The position numbers and the translations under genes are program-made. A stretch of 64,000 bases of DNA from positions 1 through 64,000 of the forward strand of contig QOCQ01000007.1 in NCBI GenBank assembly GCA_003574685.1, given 5' to 3'. The stretch is from Rhodospirillaceae bacterium SYSU D60007. Its GTDB lineage: Bacteria > Pseudomonadota > Alphaproteobacteria > Reyranellales > Reyranellaceae. The notes beneath the pieces are model-generated. The model was not told the DNA's origin, ran no database searches, and saw only the letters and a program-made list of their open reading frames with translations. Shown one piece after another: positions 8,259-17,239 of this stretch (the stretch's first letter is position 1; every line of letters begins with the position of its first letter).

Positions 8259-9230
8259 ATGGCGCGCAGCATCCTGGTAACCGGCGGCGCCGGGTTCATC
8301 GGCAGCCAGATCTGCAAACGCCTGGCAGCCGCCGGTGCCATTCCGGTCACCTACGATACGATGGAGAAGGGCCACGACTGGGCCGTCAAATGGGGCCCGC
8401 TGGAGCGCGGCGACATCGGCGATGCTGCACGGCTGGCCGAAGTCTTCGCGCGGCACCAGCCCGAGGCCATCATCCACCTCGCCGGCTACATCGAGGTTGG
8501 CGAATCGATGCGCGACCCTGACAGGTACTGGCACAACAACACCGCCAAGACCAAAATCCTGATCGAATGCGCCGAAGCCCACGACGTGGAACGCTTCGTG
8601 TTTTCCAGCACGTGCGCTGTCTACGGCGCGCCGCGCACGCAGCAACTGGCGGAAACCCACCCCTTTGGCCCGGCAAGCGTCTATGGCGAAACCAAGCTGG
8701 CCGTGGAAGAGCTGCTGCGCGCCCCTCCCCGGCGTCTGCGCAGTATTGCGCTGCGCTATTTCAACGCTGCCGGCGCCGACCCGGACGGTGAGATCGGCGA
8801 GGCGCACGACCCCGAGTCGCACCTTATGCCGCTGGCCATCGATGCGCTGCTGGGGCTGGGCAAACCGCTTACGGTCTATGGCGCCGATTACGACACACCC
8901 GATGGCACCTGCGTGCGCGATTTCGTGCACGTCGACGATCTTGCCGATGCGCATGTGCGGGCACTCGACTATCTTGCCAACGGAGGAACGGCCGCGGCGC
9001 TGAACCTTGGCAGCGGCCATGGCTACAGCGTGCGCGAGCTCATCGAAACAACTGGCCGGATTGCAGGCACGAAGGTGCCGCACAGCATCGGCGCACGCCG
9101 CGCCGGCGATGCGGCAAAGCTTGTCTGCGACACCACGTTGGTGCAGCGGGAACTCGGCTGGGTCCCCACCCACGGCCTTGAAGCGCAAATTGAACATGCA
9201 CTGCGCTGGCGCCGCCAGATGCCACGATAG
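8259..9230 (+). CDS. galE: UDP-glucose 4-epimerase
   Basis: A 323-residue extended SDR enzyme. It has the NAD-binding TGGAGFIG at 8-15, the substrate/catalytic SST at 116-118, and the Y-x3-K pair Y142/K146 in VYGETK. YFNAAGADPDGEIGEAH and YGADYDTPDGTCVRDFVHVDDLADAH are GalE signatures. It interconverts UDP-glucose and UDP-galactose (or the N-acetyl forms). A very strong GGAGGAAGG precedes the ATG. It follows the GT4 gene and probably feeds its donor. Confidence 0.93.
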   Translation: MARSILVTGGAGFIGSQICKRLAAAGAIPVTYDTMEKGHDWAVKWGPLERGDIGDAARLAEVFARHQPEAIIHLAGYIEVGESMRDPDRYWHNNTAKTKILIECAEAHDVERFVFSSTCAVYGAPRTQQLAETHPFGPASVYGETKLAVEELLRAPPRRLRSIALRYFNAAGADPDGEIGEAHDPESHLMPLAIDALLGLGKPLTVYGADYDTPDGTCVRDFVHVDDLADAHVRALDYLANGGTAAALNLGSGHGYSVRELIETTGRIAGTKVPHSIGARRAGDAAKLVCDTTLVQRELGWVPTHGLEAQIEHALRWRRQMPR

Positions 9231-9327
9231 GACGGCAAGCCTGTGCTATAGCGGGACTGCGAGCACGCCGGTGCCATGCTGCTGGCGCCGGAAGCGGAAA
9301 TCATAGCCGCTGCCGCGCGCGGGACAT

Positions 9328-10449
9328 ATGAGGCGCCGCACATTCATACTCCTGGCATCGGCTGCTGCAGTGCTTGCCATCGCAGCGCTCGGCCATCCGG
9401 TACGGTGGACCGAAGCAGCGTTGCTGATGCTGGACATCGCCGCTGGCGGCAATCCGACGCCCTGGCAGCAGGTCACCGGCGCCCCGGTCACCACCGCCGA
9501 AGAATGGCCTGTGAACGACCGCCGTGTAACGGTGGATGTCTACATGCCTGCCCGCCGGCCCCGCGCAGCGCTGGTGCTGGCCCCGGGCGCTGCCGTGCTG
9601 GGCCGCAATGAGCCGCGGTTGCAAGCACTGGCCCGCTCGACGGCCCGCGCCGGCTTCATCGTCGCCGTACCGGAACTGCCGGGCATGCGCCGGCTGGCCC
9701 TCTCGCGCGCCGACGCCGACATACTGGCCGATGCCTTGCGCGCACTGCATCGCAGGTGGAGCGCCCTGCCGCTTGGTATTGCCGGTATCTCCTATGGCGT
9801 CGGCCCGGCGGTGATTGCGGCCCTCGAGCCTGACCTCAATGGAAAGGTGGATTTCATCGTGAGCGTGGGCGGCTACCACAACACGGACGAGGCGATCCGC
9901 TTCATCACCACCGGCGCCTACCGCCGGATCGGCGACGGCCGTCTGCACCGGCGCGCGCCCTGGCAATACGGGCGCTGGGCATTCATGATGGCAAACGCCC
10001 ATCGGCTGCGTGATCGGCATGACGCCGACCTGTTGCAGCAGGCCGCCCGTCGCAAACTGGAAGACCCTCTGGCGGCAACCTCGGATCTGCGCGTCCGCAT
10101 GGGCCCTGCGGCACGGTCCATTCTCGACCTGGTCGAGAATGATGATCCCGACAAGGTGGTGCATCTGCTCGCAGCGCTGCCGGAGTATATTCGCCAGGAG
10201 ATCGATGCTCTCAATCTGGCCCTGTATGACGTGGGCTCGCTGAAAGCCACGCTTATCCTGGTTCATGGCCGCGACGACCCCATGATCCCTTTCAGCGAGA
10301 GCGAGGCACTGGCCGCCGCTGCGCCCAAGGGCCGGACGTCGCTGTACATCGCCGACAGCATCGGCCACGTGGAATTCAATGCAGTCAGCGTGGCCAATGC
10401 CTGGACCATGTGGCAGGCCATCGATCGGGTCCTGGCGGAGCGCCGATAA
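9328..10449 (+). CDS. Alpha/beta hydrolase, membrane-anchored or secreted
   Basis: A 373-residue alpha/beta hydrolase. Residues 1-22 (MRRRTFILLASAAAVLAIAALG) form a signal peptide or anchor with a positive n-region. The nucleophile elbow is GISYG with Ser155. The likely acid is Asp316 or Asp317 (GRDDPMIPF), and the base is His347 in IGHVEF, so the catalytic triad is complete. The substrate is unknown. It starts 97 bases after galE on the same strand and may be the end of that operon. Repeat element A copy 1 lies directly downstream. Confidence 0.8.
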   Translation: MRRRTFILLASAAAVLAIAALGHPVRWTEAALLMLDIAAGGNPTPWQQVTGAPVTTAEEWPVNDRRVTVDVYMPARRPRAALVLAPGAAVLGRNEPRLQALARSTARAGFIVAVPELPGMRRLALSRADADILADALRALHRRWSALPLGIAGISYGVGPAVIAALEPDLNGKVDFIVSVGGYHNTDEAIRFITTGAYRRIGDGRLHRRAPWQYGRWAFMMANAHRLRDRHDADLLQQAARRKLEDPLAATSDLRVRMGPAARSILDLVENDDPDKVVHLLAALPEYIRQEIDALNLALYDVGSLKATLILVHGRDDPMIPFSESEALAAAAPKGRTSLYIADSIGHVEFNAVSVANAWTMWQAIDRVLAERR

Positions 10450-10454
10450 CCCGC

Positions 10455-10634
10455 ATTTCCCAAGCGCGCCTCTCCTGCTGGGAGCGCGCCACTCCAGTGG
10501 CGCCGGCGGCGTGCTAACGTCGCCATCACGCGAACTTGCGCACACCACGTTGGTTGCCCTGCGCTTCGCTGCGGGCGATGCGCCACTGGAGTGGCGCGCT
10601 CCCAGGAAGGATTGATGCGCTGGAGTTTGAGAAA
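10455..10634. repeat. Palindromic repeat family A, copy 1
   Basis: The core is 10480-10603. It starts with GGGAGCGCGCC and ends with its complement GGCGCGCTCCC, giving 24-base perfect terminal inverted repeats that each contain the smaller palindrome GCGCCACTCCAGTGGCGC. Flanks similar to the other copies extend to about 10455 (ATTTCCCAAG) and 10634 (AGTTTGAGAA). Copies 2 and 3 are at 31.4 and 52.1 kb. This explains most of the 346-base gap between the hydrolase and the DUF2189 gene. Confidence 0.9.
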
Positions 10635-10763
10635 TACGGGATAGGCCGCTTCAAAGGGACGGAGACATACGCCTTGCAGGGGCGTATGCTTGACGGCAAG
10701 GCAGGTCGCGGAAATCGCGTGACCGGCGGCCGGAGCGACCGTCAAACCACGGATCGTCCGCGA

Positions 10764-10788
10764 CCTCCCGAACCCGTTGTTCGGGAGG
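10764..10788 (+). promoter_or_regulatory. Perfect 10-bp hairpin sequestering the Shine-Dalgarno of the DUF2189 gene
   Basis: CCTCCCGAAC (10764-10773) pairs perfectly with GTTCGGGAGG (10779-10788) across the 5-base loop CCGTT. The 3' arm contains the ribosome binding site GGGAGG, 7 bases before the ATG at 10796. In RNA the stem would hide the site, a layout used by RNA thermometers and other translational switches. Confidence 0.7.
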
Positions 10789-10795
10789 AAGAGCT

Positions 10796-11662
10796 ATGGA
10801 TAGCATCCGGAACCCCATCGAATACGGTCGCGATTCGCTGAAGGGGCTGGGCCGTGTACTCAGCACGACCTACCACGCCGTGGGCGGCGTCGACGATGTG
10901 CGGGAAACCGCGCCTCCTGTTGTCGCGAGGATAGGCATCGCCGATCTGCGCGAGGCGCTGAGCAAGGGACTCAGCGATTTCGCTGCTTTCCGCACCGACG
11001 TGATCTTCCTGGTGCTGGTCTATCCCGTGATTGGTCTCGTGCTCGCCAGGGCGGCCTTCGGACAGAACATGTTGCCACTGGTGTTTCCGCTGGCGTCCGG
11101 CTTCGCGCTGATCGGACCGGTTGCCGCTGTCGGCCTCTACGAAATGAGCCGCCGGCGCGAGCGCGGCGATGACATCGGGTGGGCCGATGCGTTCGGCGTC
11201 GTGCGTTCGCCGGCCTTTGGCGCCATCATGGTGCTGGGGCTGCTGCTGTTCGGCATCTTCGGCGTGTGGCTGTTCGCCGCCCAGCTCATCTACGACATGA
11301 CGCTGGGGCCCGAGCCGCCCGCCTCGATGCAGGCCTTGATACACGATGTCTTCACCACCAGCGCCGGATGGACAATGCTGATTGTAGGATGCGGTGTCGG
11401 ATTCCTCTTTGCCCTGCTCGTGCTTGTCATCAGCGTCGTATCGTTTCCGCTGATGCTCGACCGCGGCGTGGCGCTCGCCACGGCCGTGGGGACCTCAATT
11501 CGCGCGGTGGCAAAGAACCCGCGGACCATGGCGGTGTGGGGCCTGATCGTGGCGGGCGGGCTGGTCCTCGGTTCGATCCCGCTGTTCATCGGGCTGATCA
11601 TCGTGATGCCGGTGCTGGGGCATGCAACGTGGCACCTCTACCGCAAGGCGGTGCCGCGGTAG
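10796..11662 (+). CDS. DUF2189 family integral membrane protein
   Basis: A 288-residue membrane protein. After about 60 soluble residues come six hydrophobic segments: about 68-85, 92-112, 140-165, 195-225, 242-258 and 262-282. The element SFPLMLDRGVALATAVGTS is characteristic of DUF2189 (PF09955), a family of unknown function common in alphaproteobacteria. The start ATG follows GGGAGGAAG, which is buried in a perfect hairpin (10764-10788), so translation may be conditional. It has its own transcription unit, separated from the upstream hydrolase by repeat A copy 1. Confidence 0.82.
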   Translation: MDSIRNPIEYGRDSLKGLGRVLSTTYHAVGGVDDVRETAPPVVARIGIADLREALSKGLSDFAAFRTDVIFLVLVYPVIGLVLARAAFGQNMLPLVFPLASGFALIGPVAAVGLYEMSRRRERGDDIGWADAFGVVRSPAFGAIMVLGLLLFGIFGVWLFAAQLIYDMTLGPEPPASMQALIHDVFTTSAGWTMLIVGCGVGFLFALLVLVISVVSFPLMLDRGVALATAVGTSIRAVAKNPRTMAVWGLIVAGGLVLGSIPLFIGLIIVMPVLGHATWHLYRKAVPR

Positions 11663-11683
11663 CTGCGCCAAAGAGCGCTGGGA

Positions 11684-11980
11684 TCAGGTGATCGACCGGC
11701 GCCGCGCCGACGAGTAGTCAATGACCAGGCAGACGGCCGCCAAAAAGGCGGTCACTGCCATCATCGGCAGCCGCAGGAACCAGTGCCACACGTCCGACCC
11801 TGCGAGGCCCTCTATGAAGGATTGCGCGGGCCCCAGGGTTGACGGCGCCATGTGGACCCAGAATCGGCCCACGTCGATGAGGCCCTGCCCACCGTGGCGC
11901 CAATGCTGCACCAGCTCATAGATGCCCAGCATCCCCGTGAACAGCAGCAGGGCCCATCCGATGAACTGCGGGATGCGCAA
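11684..11980 (-). CDS. Small two-helix membrane protein, unknown function
   Basis: About 98 residues. Two hydrophobic helices, about 6-22 (IGWALLLFTGMLGIYELV) and 68-88 (FLRLPMMAVTAFLAAVCLVI), flank a soluble loop. There is no ATG in a suitable place; the best start is TTG at 11980, 8 bases after AGGAG. A longer upstream frame would overlap the acyl-CoA synthetase gene on the same strand and was not used. It follows the synthetase by 76 bases and converges on the DUF2189 gene. The family is not recognised. Confidence 0.55.
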   Translation of the reverse strand: MRIPQFIGWALLLFTGMLGIYELVQHWRHGGQGLIDVGRFWVHMAPSTLGPAQSFIEGLAGSDVWHWFLRLPMMAVTAFLAAVCLVIDYSSARRRSIT

Positions 11981-12056
11981 GAAGGCGACTCCTCTCCTGG
12001 TCGCCGCCGCAGCGTAGCAACGCCGCGCGATCCTGAGAAGCGCCGCAATGATTGGG

Positions 12057-13577
12057 CTATGCGGTCGGACCCAAGCCGAGCTTTTGGGCGAGGCCAATGC
12101 GCTGCAGCTTGCCCGTGGCGCCCTTGGGGATCTCGGGCAGGAAAAGCACCTTGCGCGGTACCTTGAATGCAGCCAGCCGTTCGCCGGCAAAGTGCCGCAG
12201 CTCCTTTTCCGTAACGTTCATGCCGTCGCGCAGGACCACCGCGGCGGCCACCTCCTCGCCGAGCTTGTCGTGCGGCATGGCGAACGTCACCACCTGCAAC
12301 ACGGCCGGATGATCCATCAGGATTTCATCGACCTCGCGCGGTGAAACCTTTTCGCCGCCCCGGTTGATGATCTCCTTCAGGCGGCCGGTGATGCTGATAT
12401 AGCCCGCGCCATCCATCATTCCCTGATCGCCGGTACGGAACCAGCCGCGCGTAAACGCCTCACCGTTTGCCTTGGGGTTGTTTTCGTAGCCCGAAGTCAC
12501 GTTGGGCCCCCGGATCACGATTTCGCCGGTGCCGCCGGCAGGCAGCATATTGCCCGACTCGTCCATGATGGCGATCTCCGGCCCGGCTGCGATGCCGACC
12601 GTACCTGGCTTGCGGCTGCCGGGCGGTAACGGATTGCTCGCCATCTGGTGCGACGCCTCGGTCATGCCGTAGGCCTCGATCACCGGCGCCCCGAACGTTG
12701 CCTCCAGTTCTGCGATTACCTGAGGCGGCAATGACGAGGAGGACGAGCGCACGAAGCGCAACGGATTGTCGGCGATCACCGCCTTGTTCTGCGCCGCGCG
12801 CGTGAGGATCGCCTGGTGCATGGTCGGTACGGCCGTATACCAGGTCGGTCGCGCTTCCTGCATCCAGGCAAAGAAGCGCAAGGCGTTGAACCCGGGTGTG
12901 CAGAAGACGGCGCTGCCGGCCAGCAGCGGCGCCAGCAATCCCGCCATGAGGCCGTGAATGTGGAACAGCGGCATGATGTTGAGGCCACGATCCGCCGGCG
13001 TGAAGCCCAGCGTGCGCAGGATGTTGCCCGCCGAGGCGCAGATGTTGCGCTGTGCCAGCGGCACGATCTTGGGCCGCGACGTGGTCCCGGAGGTGTGCAG
13101 GATCAGGGCAATGTCGTCCGCCTCGGCCCAGTGCCCGTTGCTTGCAGCTTGCCCGCCGAGAACGAAGCTGCCGGCGCCGCGCTGCGGCTCGGGCGCGAGC
13201 TCGACGATGCGCATGCCGAGCTTGCGCGCCACGGATACGGCCGGCGAGTCGCTGCCCTTCTCGACGACCAACGCCTTCGCCGCAATATCGGACATGTAGA
13301 ACTCGAACTCCTCCGCCTTGTAGGCAGGGTTCAGCGGCGCGGCCGTGGCACCAGAGGCAACCGCAATGAAGGCAGTGGCCATCTCGGGGCCATTGGGCAG
13401 CACGATGGCCACGCGATCGTTGCGGCTGATCCCCATGGCGTTGAATTTGGCCACGCTGCGCTGCACCAGCGCCCGCAACCCGCCATAGGTGAGCCCCGGC
13501 ATGTCCGGTGCGGCGATGGCGATGTCGTTGTCCGCGCCCTTCGACAGCAGTTCCTGCAACGTGGCAACCCGCGTCAT
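12057..13577 (-). CDS. AMP-dependent acyl-CoA synthetase, oxalyl-CoA synthetase (Pcs60/AAE3)-like
   Basis: A 506-residue ANL-superfamily ligase. It has the P-loop LHTSGTTSRPKIVPL, YGMTEASHQMASNPLPPG with the downstream KPGTVG, GWFRTGDQG, GRLKEIINRGGEKVSPREVD and the C-terminal catalytic lysine region GATGKLQR. The TEASHQMASNPLPPG-KPGTVG stretch closely resembles the oxalate-CoA ligases Pcs60 and AAE3. It would activate a carboxylate to an acyl-CoA with ATP. The ATG at 13577 follows AGGGA by 7 bases. The ketopantoate-reductase-like gene ends 11 bases upstream, so the two are co-transcribed. Oxalate as substrate is inference from family resemblance. Confidence 0.82.
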   Translation of the reverse strand: MTRVATLQELLSKGADNDIAIAAPDMPGLTYGGLRALVQRSVAKFNAMGISRNDRVAIVLPNGPEMATAFIAVASGATAAPLNPAYKAEEFEFYMSDIAAKALVVEKGSDSPAVSVARKLGMRIVELAPEPQRGAGSFVLGGQAASNGHWAEADDIALILHTSGTTSRPKIVPLAQRNICASAGNILRTLGFTPADRGLNIMPLFHIHGLMAGLLAPLLAGSAVFCTPGFNALRFFAWMQEARPTWYTAVPTMHQAILTRAAQNKAVIADNPLRFVRSSSSSLPPQVIAELEATFGAPVIEAYGMTEASHQMASNPLPPGSRKPGTVGIAAGPEIAIMDESGNMLPAGGTGEIVIRGPNVTSGYENNPKANGEAFTRGWFRTGDQGMMDGAGYISITGRLKEIINRGGEKVSPREVDEILMDHPAVLQVVTFAMPHDKLGEEVAAAVVLRDGMNVTEKELRHFAGERLAAFKVPRKVLFLPEIPKGATGKLQRIGLAQKLGLGPTA

Positions 13578-13588
13578 CTCACATCCCT

Positions 13589-14617
13589 TCATAGCGCCTC
13601 GATCCGCAGCCGCCCCTTCGCGCCTTGCAGGGACCGGCCTAGCAGACTGGCACAAGCGTAGACGGCATCAATGTGCGGCGTCGGTGTGCCGGTAATCCGC
13701 CCCAGCTCCACCACCGATCCGACCAGCGCGTCGATCTCGATGGCGCGGCCGGCCTCGACGTCCTGCAGCATCGACGTTTTGTGGGCGCCCACCGCCTCGG
13801 CGCCGGCAATACGCTTCTCCAGCGAAACGCGAAACCGTATGCCAAGCTTCTCGCCCACCGCCTGCGCTTCCTGCATCATCTTCGCCGCAAGATCGCGGCT
13901 CAGTGGAAAGCGGCAAATATCGACGAGGGTGGCGTGGGTGAGTGCACTCAGGGGATTGAAGCTGAGATTTCCCCACAGCTTGGTCCAGATCTCGGCGCGA
14001 ATGTCGGAGACCACCGGCGCCTTGAAGCCGGCCGAGCGCAGCACTTCGGAAACCTTCCTGATCCGTGGCGTGTCGCTGTCATCGATCTCGGCAATGGAGA
14101 AGCGGTTGCCCTCGATATGCCTGATCACGCCCGGCGCGATGATCTCGGCGGCCGGATAGACGACTGATCCGATGACCCGGTCGGCCGGGAGATTGTCGGC
14201 GATCACCCCGCCCGGATCGACGCTCTGCAGCCGGCTGCCAGCATAGGCTGCCTGCTGCTTCATGAAGTACCACCACGGGATACCGTTCTGCGCAGTCATC
14301 ACCATGGTGTCGGAGGCATAGAGCGGCGGCAGATCGGGGACGATGGCCGCTACCTGGTGCGCCTTCATCCCGAGGATCACCAAGTCCTGCTGGCCGGCAT
14401 CAGCAATCCGCTGCGTCGCGGCCACCTTTGCGACCGACTCCCGTCCGTCCTCTCCGACCAGGCGCAGGCCATCGCGCTGGATGGCGGCAAGGTGCGGCCC
14501 GCGCGCAATCAGCGTGACCTGTTCGCCCGCCTCCGCAAGCCTCACGCCCAGAAGCCCGCCGATTGCCCCTGCACCGATCACACAGATTTTCATCGCCTGC
14601 CCGCTGGAATGCGCCAT
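13589..14617 (-). CDS. 2-dehydropantoate 2-reductase family protein (PanE/ApbA)
   Basis: A 342-residue NADPH-dependent reductase. The Rossmann motif GAGAIGG follows MKICVI, and the catalytic-lysine element LGMKAHQV is at about 80-90. The C-terminal helical domain contains KLWGNLSFNPLSALT, with the second conserved lysine. The family reduces ketopantoate to pantoate for CoA, but many homologues act on other 2-oxo acids. Here it pairs with a CoA ligase, which favours a catabolic role. ATG 14617 has a GGGGAG just upstream; the ATG at 14593, where homology begins, is the alternative start. Confidence 0.85.
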   Translation of the reverse strand: MAHSSGQAMKICVIGAGAIGGLLGVRLAEAGEQVTLIARGPHLAAIQRDGLRLVGEDGRESVAKVAATQRIADAGQQDLVILGMKAHQVAAIVPDLPPLYASDTMVMTAQNGIPWWYFMKQQAAYAGSRLQSVDPGGVIADNLPADRVIGSVVYPAAEIIAPGVIRHIEGNRFSIAEIDDSDTPRIRKVSEVLRSAGFKAPVVSDIRAEIWTKLWGNLSFNPLSALTHATLVDICRFPLSRDLAAKMMQEAQAVGEKLGIRFRVSLEKRIAGAEAVGAHKTSMLQDVEAGRAIEIDALVGSVVELGRITGTPTPHIDAVYACASLLGRSLQGAKGRLRIEAL

Positions 14618-14815
14618 CCCGCTCCCCGTTTCCGCCGCACTTAATCATGCCGGAGCGGTTGGCTTAAAGGCCCATCGTGGCATCGGACTTGTGACCGCAG
14701 CAATCGACAATTGCGCGCGCCGGCATGCATTGGCTAAGACACCGGCGACGAGGAGCGTTACCGCCGTGGACCAACGTTCAGACCGCGAAACCCCCGATCG
14801 CGTCCGGATCGGCGG

Positions 14816-17239
14816 ATGAAAATCATCGCGGCCATCAGCCTGTTTGCCGGCCGGGCGCTGCTTCTCGCAGCCGTCTTTTTGCTGACGCTTGCGGTCGGCG
14901 TCTATTTTGAACTGCGTACCTCGTTGCCGCACTACAGTGCCACCCTCCGCGTCGCGGGCGTGCAGGCGGAAGTGGAGATCGTGCGCGACCGCAACGCCGT
15001 TCCGAACATTTTTGCCGGCTCGCTTGAGGATGCCATGTTTGGCCTCGGCTACGTGCACGCCCAGGACCGGCTTTGGCAGATGGAAACCCTGCGCCGCGCC
15101 GCAGCAGGCCGGCTGTCGGAAGTCATCCCCCCGGCCATCGCCGGTTCGGCGATCGTGGATATAGACCGCACCATGCGGGCGCTTGGTGTCTATCGCCGCG
15201 CGCAGGACAGCCTCGGCGCGCTTGCGCCGCGCACGCGCAAGCTGCTCGAGGCCTATGCTGCCGGGGTCAACGCCCACCTCAGAAGCCACAAGGGATCGTT
15301 CGGGCCGGAATTCACCCTGCTGCACGTATCGCCCGAGCCATGGTCGCCGGCCGACTCGCTGGTGTGGGCCAAGCTGATGGCGCTCACGCTGGACGGCAAC
15401 TGGCGCGGCGAGCTGTTCCGCGCGCGGGCGGCCAGGAAGCTGGGCGATGCCGCCATGCACCAGCTCTTCCCACAGCTTGGCGACGACCGCGAGTCCACCT
15501 TGTCCATTTTGGGGGATGCACTGCTGCAACTCCCGCTCGACCGGCTGTTCCGGGCCACCGACACCGAGCTGACGCGCAAGCGTGAGGCATCCAACGAATG
15601 GGTGATCTCCGGCGCCCATACCAGCAGCGGCAAACCGCTCCTTGCCAACGATCCGCACCTGGGATGGGCGGCCCCGGGAGTCTTCTATTTGGCGAGGCTG
15701 GTGGGCCCCGATTTTGATATCCGGGGCGCGACCTCGCCGGGTTCACCAGCCATGGTGCTCGGCCACAATGGCCATATCGCGTGGGGTTTCACGACCACCA
15801 ACCTTGACAGCCAGGACCTGTTCGTCGAGCGCGTCGATCCGAACGATCCCGGACGATACGTAACGCCCGATGGCAGCCGGCCGTTCGGTGCCCGCGAGGA
15901 ATTCATCAATGTGCGGTTCGGCGAACCCGTGAAGCTGCGCCTGCGCACCACGCGTCACGGGCCGGTTGTCTCCGATGTGCTCGATCCCAAGACGATAGAG
16001 CTGCAAGCAGGCCACGTGCTGTCGCTGTCGGCAACCGCACTCGATCCGGCCGACACCTCGGCCGAAGGATTTGTGGAGCTGTCGCTGGCGCGGGACTGGG
16101 AGCAGTTCCTTGAGGCCGCGCGCAAGATCGTTTCACCGATGCAGAACATCGTCTACGCCGACGTGTCGGGGAATATCGGGTTCATCGCTCCTGCGAGGGT
16201 GCCGATCCGGCGCAAGGGCGATGGTTTCGTCCCCGTACCGGGCTGGACCGGCGAATACGACTGGGCGGGTTTCGTGCCCTTCGAGGAATTGCCGCGTGCC
16301 TTCAATCCGCCGGGCGGCATGATTGTCAACGCCAATGCCCGTCTGGTTCCCGGCAACTACCGGCACTTCATCAGCCGGGAATGGGCCGAGCCGTATCGGC
16401 AGCGCCGCGCCAACGCCATGCTGGCCGGCGCCGGACAGCACACGGTCGGCAGCATGATCGCCATGCAGGCCGACACGCTCTCACCCGACGCAGCCGATAC
16501 GTTGCCGCACCTGCTGGCACTGGAACCGCGCGATGCGCGTGAAGCGCGCGCCATGGACCTGCTGCGGTACTGGAACCGCCGCATGCTGGCCGAGCGCCCC
16601 GAGCCGCTGATCTACGCCACCTGGCTGCGCATATTGCAGCGTACGCTCTACGCCGACGAGCTTGGCGACGATCTGTTTCGCGACTATGCCTCACCCAACG
16701 TCGCCTTCCTGGTCACGATCCTGCGTGAGCGCCGCGAGTGGTGCGATGACGTACGGACCAGCCGGACCGAGACCTGCGCTGAGGCCATGCTGACTGCATT
16801 TGATTCAGCGCTCGACGAACTTCAGGAGCGATACGGTCCCGTAATCGAGGACTGGCGGTGGGGCGATGCGCATATGGCGACCCATCGCCATGCGCTGCTG
16901 GATGCTGTGCCCCTGCTGCGCAATGTCGCCTCGATCCGCTACCCGGTCGATGGCGGCATGCATACGCTGAGCCGCGCCACCCCGACGTTCCGTGGCAAGG
17001 ACGAACAGGCCTTCGCCGCGGTGCACGGCGCTGCGCTGCGCGCCATCTACGATTTCGAGGACCTGGACAACAGCCGATTCGCGTTACCGCTGGGTCAATC
17101 GGGCAATTTCCTCTCCCCGTGGTACCGCAACTTCGTCGAGGGCTGGCGGGCCTTCGACTACTACTCCATCGGCGGCTATCGTTTCCGACTCAAGCGTGAA
17201 GGCGTTGGCACCGTCACTCTGCTGCCGCCCGCGAGGTAG
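14816..17239 (+). CDS. Penicillin acylase family (Ntn hydrolase) protein
   Basis: An 807-residue precursor of the penicillin amidase family (PF01804). Residues 4-28 form a signal anchor. The alpha-chain region contains RDRNAVPNIFA and GLGYVHAQDRLWQMETLRR. The self-cleavage site is EA|SNEWVISG, giving Ser259 as the beta-chain N-terminal nucleophile. LANDPHLG and WGFTTTNLDSQDLF are further family marks. It should act in the periplasm on amides such as penicillins, acyl-homoserine lactones or acylated amino acids; the substrate is unknown. Its 3' end overlaps the convergent neighbour by 26 bases. The 198-base region upstream, shared with the divergent PanE-like gene, shows no clear promoter boxes. 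Confidence 0.88.
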   Translation: MKIIAAISLFAGRALLLAAVFLLTLAVGVYFELRTSLPHYSATLRVAGVQAEVEIVRDRNAVPNIFAGSLEDAMFGLGYVHAQDRLWQMETLRRAAAGRLSEVIPPAIAGSAIVDIDRTMRALGVYRRAQDSLGALAPRTRKLLEAYAAGVNAHLRSHKGSFGPEFTLLHVSPEPWSPADSLVWAKLMALTLDGNWRGELFRARAARKLGDAAMHQLFPQLGDDRESTLSILGDALLQLPLDRLFRATDTELTRKREASNEWVISGAHTSSGKPLLANDPHLGWAAPGVFYLARLVGPDFDIRGATSPGSPAMVLGHNGHIAWGFTTTNLDSQDLFVERVDPNDPGRYVTPDGSRPFGAREEFINVRFGEPVKLRLRTTRHGPVVSDVLDPKTIELQAGHVLSLSATALDPADTSAEGFVELSLARDWEQFLEAARKIVSPMQNIVYADVSGNIGFIAPARVPIRRKGDGFVPVPGWTGEYDWAGFVPFEELPRAFNPPGGMIVNANARLVPGNYRHFISREWAEPYRQRRANAMLAGAGQHTVGSMIAMQADTLSPDAADTLPHLLALEPRDAREARAMDLLRYWNRRMLAERPEPLIYATWLRILQRTLYADELGDDLFRDYASPNVAFLVTILRERREWCDDVRTSRTETCAEAMLTAFDSALDELQERYGPVIEDWRWGDAHMATHRHALLDAVPLLRNVASIRYPVDGGMHTLSRATPTFRGKDEQAFAAVHGAALRAIYDFEDLDNSRFALPLGQSGNFLSPWYRNFVEGWRAFDYYSIGGYRFRLKREGVGTVTLLPPAR

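Noticed and set aside
10480-10603. Family A elements as rho-independent terminators
   Set aside because: No T-run follows either arm and the elements span about 180 bases with a conserved interior; a dispersed element fits better.
10666-10688. Hairpin CATACGCC/GGCGTATG in the leader of the DUF2189 gene as a terminator or riboswitch part
   Set aside because: Eight-base stem without T-run or any known aptamer core; possible but unsupported.
14618-14815. Search for a regulatory site between the PanE-like and penicillin acylase genes
   Set aside because: No convincing promoter boxes, palindromes or small frames were seen.
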